NCBI RefSeq assembly: GCF_000241485.1
Contig: NZ_JH584241.1
Span: 3,368,369-3,432,368, forward strand
Direction: 5' to 3'
Source: Sphingomonas sp. PAMC 26605
GTDB taxonomy: Bacteria; Pseudomonadota; Alphaproteobacteria; Sphingomonadales; Sphingomonadaceae
Length of the DNA stretch: 64,000 nt
Positions 26,599 to 34,131 of the stretch are shown here, piece after piece. The notes below the pieces were generated by a model, which had not been told where the DNA came from, ran no database searches, and worked only from the letters and a program-made list of their open reading frames with translations. Positions within the stretch are counted from its first letter, which is position 1. Every line of letters starts with the position of its first letter. Made by a program: the position numbers and the translations under genes.

Positions 26599-27659
26599 CG
26601 CCCGAGCTCGGCCTGATCGAAGGCCGCTTCGGCCGCATCTGGGACGCGGCAGAGCGCAGCCACGTCGTACGGACGCTCGCCACCGCGGGCTACGGCTTCT
26701 ACCATTACGGTCCCAAGGCCGACCGGTCGCTGCGACGCGACTGGCGGCGATCGCACGATCGCGTTGCCACCGCCACGCTGGGGCGGCTTTCGGCCGAGGT
26801 GCGCGGCGCGGGCATGCGCTTCGGCATCGCGCTGACCCCGGTCGGATCAACCCACCCGTTCGATGCTGCCACGCGCGCGGATCTCACGCGCCGCGTCGCC
26901 GAACTCGATGCGATCGGGATTGACGACCTCGCGATCCTCTTCGACGATCTGCGCGGCGACATGCCCGATCTCGCCGCGCGCCAGGCCGAGGTGGTGGACT
27001 TCTGCGCCGGCCTGACTCGCGCCACGCGGGTCTATACCTGCCCGACCTATTATTCGGACGATCCCGTGCTCGACCTCGTGTTCGGCGCGCGCCCCGCGGA
27101 CTATCTCCACACGCTTGGTCGCGCGCTCGATCCTGCGATCCAGGTCTATTGGACCGGCGAGGAGGTCTGCGCGCGGGCGATCGAACCGGCGCATCTCAGG
27201 CGCGTCACGGACGAACTCGGCCGCCCGGTGTGCCTGTGGGACAATTGGCCGGTCAACGACGGTTCGCGCATGTCGCGCTTTCTGCATCTGCGCGCCTTCA
27301 CCGGGCGCAGCGCCGATGCCGCGCCCTATCTGAGCGGCCATGCGATCAACCCGGCGCTCCAGGCGCAACTCGGCTGCATCCCCGCGCTGACCTTGCCGAT
27401 GGTGTACGCGCAAGGCCGGGACTATGCCTATCGCAAGGCTTTCGACGACGCGGCCCAGCAGCTGCTCGGCCGCGCCTTCGCGAGCGCGCTTCGCGAGGAT
27501 CTGCCCGCGCTGCAGGATGTCGGGCTCGAGCGGCTCGGCGCACGCGCGGAGCGCTTGCGCGCGCGCTACCACGCGATCGATCACTCCGCCGCGCGCGAGA
27601 TCGTCCGCTGGCTCGATGGCAACGATCTGATGACCGACGACGAGGTCCAGACCCAGTGA
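26595..27659 (+). CDS. GH84-family beta-N-acetylglucosaminidase, cytoplasmic short form
   Basis: 354 aa, consistent with a stand-alone catalytic domain of glycoside hydrolase family 84 (NAGidase). It begins with the family opening GLIEGRFGRIWD, then YGFYHYGPKADRS and WRRSH, the catalytic Asp pair D117-D118 in LAILFDDLRGD (substrate-assisted mechanism), YWTGEEVCA at 185-193, WDNWPVND at 215-222 and an INPALQAQLG segment near 251. There is no signal peptide and no accessory carbohydrate-binding domain, unlike secreted GH84 enzymes. It is tightly coupled to nagA. The likely job is to release GlcNAc from imported GlcNAc-anhydroMurNAc, a step NagZ (GH3) does elsewhere. This substrate is inferred. 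Confidence 0.85.
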   Translation: MTPELGLIEGRFGRIWDAAERSHVVRTLATAGYGFYHYGPKADRSLRRDWRRSHDRVATATLGRLSAEVRGAGMRFGIALTPVGSTHPFDAATRADLTRRVAELDAIGIDDLAILFDDLRGDMPDLAARQAEVVDFCAGLTRATRVYTCPTYYSDDPVLDLVFGARPADYLHTLGRALDPAIQVYWTGEEVCARAIEPAHLRRVTDELGRPVCLWDNWPVNDGSRMSRFLHLRAFTGRSADAAPYLSGHAINPALQAQLGCIPALTLPMVYAQGRDYAYRKAFDDAAQQLLGRAFASALREDLPALQDVGLERLGARAERLRARYHAIDHSAAREIVRWLDGNDLMTDDEVQTQ

Positions 27660-27702
27660 TATGCGACGCGGCACACGGCCGAGCAGGCAAAGGAGACGTC
27701 GC

Positions 27703-28587
27703 ATGACCTATTATCTCGGCATCGACGCCGGCGGCAGCAATTGCCGCGCCCGACTGATCGACCCGACCGGCGCGGTGATCGGCGAGGGGCGCGCCGGCGC
27801 CGCCAACGCGCGCGTCGGCATCGACACGCTCTACGCGACCCTCGCCGAGACCGCCGACCAGGCGATCGTCGCCGCCGGCCTGACTTCGCCACAACGCGCC
27901 AGGATCGAGGCGGGCATGGGAATCGCCGGGATCAGCCGCCCCGGCGTGCTCGACGCGCTCGCCGGGCTCGATTTCGGGTTCGCGCACGTCGCCTATGCCA
28001 CCGACGCCCAGATCGCCAATCTCGGCGCGCACGACGGACAGGACGGCTCGATCCTGATCATTGGCACCGGCAGCGTGGCGCAGCTGCGCGTCGACGGGCG
28101 CGACTTCACGATCGGCGGCTATGGCTTTCCGATCTCTGACGAAGGCAGCGGCGCCGCGCTCGGCCTGTCGGCGATGCGCCACGCACTGCGCGCGCTCGAC
28201 GGCCGCACGCGCAAGACGCCGCTCAGCGCCGCGGTGACCGAGCGCTTCGACCATGACACCGCCCGGGCGATCGCCTGGATGGATGAGGCAACGCCGCGCG
28301 ACTATGGCCTGCTCGCGCCGTTGGTGATGGACTATGCCGAGGCCGACGACACGATCGCGCGCTCGATCGTCGAACACGCCGCGAGCCATATCGAGCGCTT
28401 CATCGAGACGATCTTCGAGCGCGGCGCGACGCGCTGCACGCTCGTCGGCGGACTCGCCCCGCGGATGCGCCCGTGGCTGCGCGCGCGGACCGTCGGACGG
28501 TTGAGCGAGGCGCTCGGCGATTCGCTCGACGGTGCGTTGCGGCTCGCCGGGTACCGACCCGATCCGGGCGGTGCCGCCCGGCACTGA
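27703..28587 (+). CDS. nagK: N-acetylglucosamine kinase (BadF/BadG/BcrA/BcrD ATPase family)
   Basis: 294-aa ASKHA-fold kinase. Phosphate-1 loop LGIDAGGSNCRARL at the start, phosphate-2 loop IIGTGSVAQLR, GGYGFPISDEGSGAALG, and a C-terminal LVGGLAPRM (adenosine loop). This family supplies GlcNAc or glucosamine kinases. AAAGGAGA precedes the ATG by 6 bases. It closes the SIS-nagA-GH84 operon after 43 bp and would phosphorylate the GlcNAc freed by GH84 so that NagA can use it. Glucosamine kinase is the alternative. Its stop is 7 bp from the convergent Dld gene stop. Confidence 0.88.
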   Translation: MTYYLGIDAGGSNCRARLIDPTGAVIGEGRAGAANARVGIDTLYATLAETADQAIVAAGLTSPQRARIEAGMGIAGISRPGVLDALAGLDFGFAHVAYATDAQIANLGAHDGQDGSILIIGTGSVAQLRVDGRDFTIGGYGFPISDEGSGAALGLSAMRHALRALDGRTRKTPLSAAVTERFDHDTARAIAWMDEATPRDYGLLAPLVMDYAEADDTIARSIVEHAASHIERFIETIFERGATRCTLVGGLAPRMRPWLRARTVGRLSEALGDSLDGALRLAGYRPDPGGAARH

Positions 28588-28594
28588 CACCGCC

Positions 28595-30367
28595 TTATCG
28601 CCAGCGCGCCCGCTTGGAGGTCTGCCCGACACCGGGGTTGAAGCTGTTCATCGGGTCGAGCGCGCGATAATGGTCGGTCAGCGCGGGCTTGGCCGTGTAG
28701 AGATGGCCGACATTGTGCTCGGCTGGATATTCCGCGCCGCGCGCATCGAGCAGCGCCCACATCGCATGCTCGATCGCGAGCGGGTCGTGCCCGGCGCGGA
28801 TCACGTAATCCTGATGGAAGACGTGGCAGAAGAAATGGCCGTAATAGAATTTGTGCGCGATCGCCGCGTCGACCTCGGCGGGCAGCGTCTCGAACCAATC
28901 GTCATCGTTGCGGCGCAGCGCGATATCGAGCGCAACGATATCTGCGACCTCGCGCGCGTGCACCGTTCGATAGCGCACCGCCGCCCCCGCCGCCGCGAAG
29001 CGGTGCGTGAAGGCGGCATCGCCCTCTTCCTGCGTGCACCGGAAGAACGCACCGTCGCCCGGTTCGAGCACATCCGCGAGCAGAGCCTCGGTGGCACCCG
29101 CATCGCGCGCGGCGACGCGCAGCATCAGGTGATGCTCGAAACGATCGCGATACGCGGTCAGCCGCTTGGGGAGGTGACCCGGGCCCAGCCGCGTCGCCGC
29201 CTGCAAAGTGCGGTCGGCGACACCCTGCAGGCCGAACCGGCGGAACCAGCCATCGACTCGATCCTTCCACCTGAACAGCGCGGGCAAGCGTGCGGTCCCG
29301 AGGTGACGGATCGCGAGAAAGGTATCGCGGCCGTATCGCTCGGTCAGCGTGAACGCCTCGCGATGGAGATACTCGCCCGCGATCGGCAGCGGCAGATCGC
29401 CGCCGAGCATCGCGCGGCGCAGGCGCGTCAGGTCGGCCGTGTCGTTCGAGCCGACATAGAAGACGGTGGTCCCCGCTTCCTTGACGAACGTGTCGAGCCG
29501 CACCGCGAACACGACGACATGTCCGGCCGAACCCGACGCCTCGAACAGCCGTTGCGGATCGGCGTTGAAGCGCGCGGGCGTGTCGGCATCGACCGCGCGA
29601 ACATGCGTCGCATAGGCGTGGTCCGACGCGCGCGCGCCGCCGTCGTGCACCGCGGTGGCGGGGAAACCGCCGCGCTCGACCCGGGCGAGCATCTGCTCGG
29701 GCGTATCGCCCAAGTCGATGCCGAGATGGTTGACGAGTTCCAGCCGCCCTGCGCCATCGACCCGCGCGTACAGCGCCAGTTCGGTGTAGGCCGGACCCCG
29801 ACGCACCAGCGCGCCGCCCGAGTTGTTGCACACCCCCCCGAGCACCGACGCGCCGATGCAAGACGAACCGATCACTGAATGTGGCTCGCGGCCGAGCGGC
29901 GCCAGCGTCTTTTCGAGCCGATCGAGCGTGGCGCCCGGCAGGCACACGACCTGCTCACCGCCCCGCAGCAGATGGACTCCGGCAATGCGCAGCATCGACA
30001 CGAGCACGACCGGGCGGTCGTAACCCTCGCCGTCGGGCGTCGAGCCGCCGGTCAGGCCGGTGTTGCTCGCCTGCGGAATGAGGATCGCGCCCGCTGCGAC
30101 GACCGCCTGCGTCACATGCCACAGTTCGACCAGCGATGCCGGCCGCACCACGGCCGCCACCGGCCCGGTGCCGAAGCGATAGCCGGTGCGGAAACGGTGC
30201 GTCTCGGCCGCGCCGGTCAGAACATGACGCGCGCCGACTGCGGCGCGCAATGCGCCGAGCAAGGCCGCAGTCGGCTCGGCGTCGCGCGCCGCTACGGTCT
30301 CGCCGCGCGGGGCAGCGCCATCGCTCATCTGGGGCATCGCGCCGGGGTCGGTCGGCGGGATCGTCAT
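28595..30367 (-). CDS. dld: Respiratory D-lactate dehydrogenase (Dld, FAD, quinone-dependent)
   Basis: 590-aa peripheral membrane flavoenzyme oxidising D-lactate to pyruvate. FAD-binding PCMH domain: VRPASLVELW, IPQASNTGLTGGSTPDG, and VIGSSCIGASVLGGVCNNSGG; a C-terminal Dld-type domain with HKFYYGHFFCHVFHQD and AEHNVGHLYTAKP, typical of the E. coli Dld class. The ATG at 30367 is used; the longer frame to 30427 runs into the tRNA gene. It lies beside the amino-sugar operon, and MurQ releases D-lactate, so the gene probably completes that pathway. General D-lactate use cannot be excluded. Confidence 0.95.
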   Translation of the reverse strand: MTIPPTDPGAMPQMSDGAAPRGETVAARDAEPTAALLGALRAAVGARHVLTGAAETHRFRTGYRFGTGPVAAVVRPASLVELWHVTQAVVAAGAILIPQASNTGLTGGSTPDGEGYDRPVVLVSMLRIAGVHLLRGGEQVVCLPGATLDRLEKTLAPLGREPHSVIGSSCIGASVLGGVCNNSGGALVRRGPAYTELALYARVDGAGRLELVNHLGIDLGDTPEQMLARVERGGFPATAVHDGGARASDHAYATHVRAVDADTPARFNADPQRLFEASGSAGHVVVFAVRLDTFVKEAGTTVFYVGSNDTADLTRLRRAMLGGDLPLPIAGEYLHREAFTLTERYGRDTFLAIRHLGTARLPALFRWKDRVDGWFRRFGLQGVADRTLQAATRLGPGHLPKRLTAYRDRFEHHLMLRVAARDAGATEALLADVLEPGDGAFFRCTQEEGDAAFTHRFAAAGAAVRYRTVHAREVADIVALDIALRRNDDDWFETLPAEVDAAIAHKFYYGHFFCHVFHQDYVIRAGHDPLAIEHAMWALLDARGAEYPAEHNVGHLYTAKPALTDHYRALDPMNSFNPGVGQTSKRARWR

Positions 30368-30397
30368 GGTGATGCGTCCCTGCGGAATGAAGGGGAA

Positions 30398-30474
30398 TGG
30401 TGGGCCCGGCAGGACTTGAACCCGCAACCTAGCCGTTATGAGCGGCCAGCTCTAACCAGTTGAGCTACAGGCCC
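30398..30474 (-). tRNA. tRNA with CAU anticodon (Met or lysidine-type Ile)
   Basis: 77 nt including an encoded CCA. Acceptor stem GGGCCUG pairs with CGGGCCC (one G-U), D-arm GCUC/GAGC, anticodon stem GGCCG/CGGCU with loop CUCAUAA, T-arm GCGGG/CCUGC with loop UUCAAGU. The anticodon CAU serves elongator Met, or Ile for AUA after lysidine modification. The GGGCC acceptor is closer to Ile-type sequences than to E. coli elongator Met, but identity cannot be settled by eye. Confidence 0.95.
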
Positions 30475-30485
30475 CCGCCCGCTCG

Positions 30486-31523
30486 TTAGCGCCATGCCGG
30501 CGAAGCTGGCAAGCCCGCAGCGACAATCAGCTGGTCGAGCGAGGCCGCTGTGACCGCGCGCCGCGCGAGCCCGTCGAGCACGCCGTCCCACCAGCGGTGA
30601 AATTGCGCAAGATCGGCCGCGTCCCGGACATATGGCGTATGGCCGGGCGCCAGCGAGGGCGAATGGAAGGCGAAATTGAGCAGCCGCAACCCCTCGCCGA
30701 CCGCCACGGCAATGGCTTCGAGCGCGTCGCGCAGCGGCATGTCCTCGGGCGTCAGCGCGACGCGCGACAGCAAGCCACTGCGCGCGAAGATCCCGCGGCC
30801 GCGCGGCAATACTCCGAGCGCGCGGTACAGCCGGGTTCCGCCGCGGCGGAGCCAGCCGGTATGGATCGTCGTCAGCGGCAGTTCGAGCAGCGCGCCGGCG
30901 GGCCCGGCGCGGAAGGCGGGGTTGCCGATCTCCACAAAATCGGGGCCGCCGTCGGCCGCATAGCTGTAGCGCGCGCGCATCGAACTATCGACGCGATAGC
31001 CACGCTCGGCGAGCAGCTGAAGCGTGTTCGGCCCGATCCCGTAGCGCCCCGCGCGATAGGCGATCGGCCGGACCCCGATCGCCCGGGTGATCGCGTCGGT
31101 CAGCGCGTCGAGCTTGGCCGCCTCGAGCGTTTTGGGGAGATTGCCGGCATAACTGTTCGCCGGCGTCAGCGCCTCGTCGAACGGCGGGCTGACCCAGGGA
31201 TGCAATTGCGTCCCAACCGCCGAAACGCCGTCGGCCAGCAACGCCGCGAGCAGCGCGCTCGCGCGCGCGTCGGTCGCGATCGGATAATCGATCATATAGG
31301 TCAGCGGGACACCGCGATCGGCGAAGCGGCGATGCGCGGCGGGCAGCGCGGCCATCGCCGAGACGCCATGCGCGCTCCGCGTCAGCGGGGCGTTCCAGTC
31401 GAACTCTTCCTCGGTATCGACGAGCACGGTGAAACGCGTGCCGAAGTCAGCCGGCCACGCCACCAGCGCTTCGGGCGCGGGAGCACGCGGGCGATACCCG
31501 GGGGGTGGCACGTCGGCAGCCAC
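30486..31523 (-). CDS. Polysaccharide deacetylase-like protein (WalW-type)
   Basis: 345 aa with the NodB-fold deacetylase pattern: FTVLVDTEEEFDW near residue 32 (catalytic/metal Asp), QLHPW (metal His) and a later AYRAGRYG that stands for the RxPY region, then NFAFHSPSLAPGHTPYV. No signal peptide. The start is a GTG at 31523, 2 bp after the stop of the histidine kinase gene, which suggests co-transcription. Similar pairs of deacetylase and kinase genes occur in sphingomonads. Likely modifies a surface or cell-envelope glycan; the substrate is unknown. Confidence 0.82.
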   Translation of the reverse strand: MAADVPPPGYRPRAPAPEALVAWPADFGTRFTVLVDTEEEFDWNAPLTRSAHGVSAMAALPAAHRRFADRGVPLTYMIDYPIATDARASALLAALLADGVSAVGTQLHPWVSPPFDEALTPANSYAGNLPKTLEAAKLDALTDAITRAIGVRPIAYRAGRYGIGPNTLQLLAERGYRVDSSMRARYSYAADGGPDFVEIGNPAFRAGPAGALLELPLTTIHTGWLRRGGTRLYRALGVLPRGRGIFARSGLLSRVALTPEDMPLRDALEAIAVAVGEGLRLLNFAFHSPSLAPGHTPYVRDAADLAQFHRWWDGVLDGLARRAVTAASLDQLIVAAGLPASPAWR

Positions 31524-31525
31524 GG

Positions 31526-33379
31526 TCAGGTGCGCGATGCCTGCTCCATCTCGGCAGAAAACGCCGCCGGCAGCCGCAAAGTCAAGCGCTTGTCGCCGAG
31601 CACCAGGCTGCCGTGCAGCTCGGCGGCGAGATTGCGCGCGAGCCGCAGCGCGAAGCCGGTGCCGAGCAGCGGCGCGCCCCCAGCGTCGTCGCCGCGCTCG
31701 GCCTCGGACTCGGCGTCGATCGTCAGCACGCTCTCCTCGCCATAAGCGGCAAGCGCCGCGGGCCGATCGAACACGATCGTCACCGCCGCGTCGCCGCGGG
31801 CCGCAGTGACGCCGAGCCGTTCGCCCGCGCCGCCCGCTGCGACCAAGGTCGCCAGCAAGCGTCCGATCAGCCGCTCGACCGCACGATCGTCACCGCGAAT
31901 CGCGAGCGCGGGATCGGCGTCGGGAAGCGCGAGCGTGGTACCGCGCAGCTCCGCCAGCGGCGCAAGATCCTCGGCGACTCGCGCCAGCAACGGCGTGAGC
32001 GGAACGTCGCTTGCGCGCAGGTCGAGCGCATGTGTTTCGATCCGTGCGGCCATGTCGATATCGTCGATCGCGCTGAGCAGGCCGCTGGTCTGGCTGCGGA
32101 TCACCCCGGCCTGCGCACGATACGGCGCCGGCACGGGGCCGAGCACCTGCGCCTCGATCATCTCGGCGAAGCCCGCGATCGCGTTGGTCGGTGTGCGCAG
32201 TTCGTGCGCGAGTTGACGCAGCGCGTCGGCGGCGGCGCTGTGCGCGGGGCGAGTCGGAGCGGCGCTCTCCTCGGCGCGCGGCCGCCGCGCCGTGCCGCGA
32301 TAGCCGGTGAAGCGGCCGGTCGTGCGATCGAACAGCGGGATCGCGCTGATCCGCCAGTGCCCCGCCGCATCCGAGATACCATCGACGACGAGCCGCGCAT
32401 CGGTGAATCCGGCGCGCCGCCGGAACGCGCCCGCGGCCACGCCATCGACCGGCGAGCCGGGCGCGCCATGATCGAGCGTCAGGCCGATCAGCGCGGCGCG
32501 CGAGGCGCCCTCGACCCAGCGCAGCACGCCGCCCGCGTCGGTTTCGAAGCGGAAGGTGTCGGCCGGCCGTGCCGGGCCATCGCGCCGATCGGGCACCGGC
32601 GTATGCGCTTCGCGGTGCGGTGGCGTGGGCGTCTCGGCGCGCTGGCGCTGATAGGCGTCGATCCGCGCGACGAGCTCGGCGATCGGAAAGGTGCCGGACG
32701 GACGCGTCGAACCGTCGCTCGGCGCTTCGGCCGCAGGCGGCGCCTGTTCGATACGGCGGCGCGCTTCGGCGACGAGGGGGAGCTTTGCCGCGACCGACGC
32801 GATCGACAGGAAGGGCGACGCCGCGGCGATCGTCTCGGGATAAGCGATCGCTGCGGGCGCGACGACGGGCTCGGGGACCGGCGCTTCGCGCGCCACCGTC
32901 GGCGTCGCGACCGGCGCGATTTCCGGCGGCGGCGTCTCGGCGACCGGCGCGGGCGCGCCAAGCACGAAATCGACGCTACCGAAGCTCTCCAGCGCGCGGT
33001 GCACGTCGCGCCCCAGATCGCGGCGATGCCGCAGGATCGAGCGCGCGGCGGGCGAGAGGGCGGGCAGGATCGCGCTCCACTCTTCGACCGACAGCTGCGC
33101 GCTCCGCAGCACCGGCGCGGCGATCGCGAGTTCGTCCTGGGCAAAGAATGCGACCAGCGCCGCCGGCGCCGGAGCGGCTGCGAGCGCGCGCGCGCTCGCA
33201 GCGCGGATCGGCGGCGGAACATCGCGCCGGATCGCGGCGAGCCGTTCGATCGTGGTGTCGGTGGCAATCACGCGACCCCGCCCGATGAGATCGACGAGTT
33301 GCCGCCACGTCGCCTGCGCACCGAACGGCGTCGACATGTCTGCCGAAAGAACCGTGCCCAAGCTGTCGTCGAAGCGCAC
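31526..33379 (-). CDS. Histidine kinase-like protein with a degenerate ATPase domain
   Basis: 617 aa, soluble. The N-terminal about 140 residues, with ELAIAAPVLRSAQLSVEEW, resemble DUF2336-type helical repeats; then a Pro/Ala-rich linker, a PAS-like region about 270-365, and a HisKA dimerisation helix with LAHELRTPTNAIAGFAEMI (phospho-His 392). The ATPase domain lacks a recognisable N-box Asn (RLLATLVAA instead) and the DxGxG G1 box, keeping only GTGFALRLARNLAAELHG. The GTG at 33379 (VRFDDSL), with AAGGA upstream, is preferred to the longer frame to 33475. It may sense through protein contact or act as a phospho-acceptor; kinase activity is doubtful. Confidence 0.8.
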   Translation of the reverse strand: MRFDDSLGTVLSADMSTPFGAQATWRQLVDLIGRGRVIATDTTIERLAAIRRDVPPPIRAASARALAAAPAPAALVAFFAQDELAIAAPVLRSAQLSVEEWSAILPALSPAARSILRHRRDLGRDVHRALESFGSVDFVLGAPAPVAETPPPEIAPVATPTVAREAPVPEPVVAPAAIAYPETIAAASPFLSIASVAAKLPLVAEARRRIEQAPPAAEAPSDGSTRPSGTFPIAELVARIDAYQRQRAETPTPPHREAHTPVPDRRDGPARPADTFRFETDAGGVLRWVEGASRAALIGLTLDHGAPGSPVDGVAAGAFRRRAGFTDARLVVDGISDAAGHWRISAIPLFDRTTGRFTGYRGTARRPRAEESAAPTRPAHSAAADALRQLAHELRTPTNAIAGFAEMIEAQVLGPVPAPYRAQAGVIRSQTSGLLSAIDDIDMAARIETHALDLRASDVPLTPLLARVAEDLAPLAELRGTTLALPDADPALAIRGDDRAVERLIGRLLATLVAAGGAGERLGVTAARGDAAVTIVFDRPAALAAYGEESVLTIDAESEAERGDDAGGAPLLGTGFALRLARNLAAELHGSLVLGDKRLTLRLPAAFSAEMEQASRT

Positions 33380-33483
33380 GTCGCGTCGTCCTTCCGCGGT
33401 CGCCAAGCGCGCCGTCAAGTTTTTCTTAACCGGGGTACGGACTCGGCGGAAGCCCAAGATTTCGGCACGTCGCATTGTGGGAC

Positions 33484-33503
33484 AATTGCGTTCCGTCGCA
33501 ATT
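33484..33503. promoter_or_regulatory. Inverted repeat upstream of the Lrp/AsnC gene (candidate operator)
   Basis: Perfect 7-bp arms AATTGCG (33484-33490) and CGCAATT (33497-33503) with a 6-base spacer lie 60 bp before the regulator start and between the two divergent genes. TTGCGT (33486-33491) and TATGTT (33508-33513) are 16 bases apart and could be a promoter overlapped by the repeat. Lrp family members commonly autoregulate, so it may be the binding site of the protein encoded at 33564. This is not proven. Confidence 0.5.
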
Positions 33504-33563
33504 ATCTTATGTTGCCCGTCTGACGTGCGATGCGAAAAGTCGTATTGCGGGGGAGTTTACGTA

Positions 33564-34031
33564 ATGAGCTTTGATTCGATCGACCGGCGCATCCTGGAAC
33601 TGCTCCAGGACGACGGGCGGATGACCAACGTCGAACTGGCCGAGCGCGTCGGGCTGACCGCACCGCCGTGCCTGCGCCGCGTCCGCGCGCTCGAGGAAGC
33701 CGGGGCGATCCGCGGCTACCATGCCGAGATCGACGCGGCAACGCTCGGCTTTCCGATCACGGTGTTCGCGATGGTGTCGCTGCGCAGCCAGGCCGAGCAC
33801 GACCTCGCCGCCTTCGAGGAGCATGTCGCGACGATCCCCGAGGTGCGCGAATGCCATATGCTCAATGGCGAGATCGACTTCATCCTCAAGATCGTCGCGA
33901 GCGACCTGAAGAGCTTCCAGGAAATCCTGATGACGCATCTGACCCCCGCGCCGAACGTGGCGAGCGTCAAGACCTCGCTGACGATCCGCACCGCCAAGGC
34001 CTTGCCGGGGATCCCGATCCGCACCGCCTGA
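33564..34031 (+). CDS. Lrp/AsnC-family transcriptional regulator
   Basis: 155 aa. N-terminal HTH: IDRRILELLQDDGRMTNVELAERVGLTAPPCLRRVRALEEAGAIRGYHA pattern, followed by a RAM/AsnC ligand-binding domain (about 65-150) with FAMVSLR, PEVRECHMLNGEIDFILKIV and TSLTIRTAK. A GGGGGAG sequence precedes the ATG by 8 bases. Lrp proteins sense amino acids and control their metabolism; here the effector is not known. It is divergent from the degenerate kinase gene, with a clear inverted repeat in between. Confidence 0.95.
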   Translation: MSFDSIDRRILELLQDDGRMTNVELAERVGLTAPPCLRRVRALEEAGAIRGYHAEIDAATLGFPITVFAMVSLRSQAEHDLAAFEEHVATIPEVRECHMLNGEIDFILKIVASDLKSFQEILMTHLTPAPNVASVKTSLTIRTAKALPGIPIRTA

Positions 34032-34131
34032 GCGGCTTTCCAAAACTTCCGGAACGCGCACCGCAAAGTGTTGGCATCCCGGCTTTTTGTGCGTAGCGTC
34101 AGGGCCTTGCAAACAAAGGCAGGTGTTCGTT

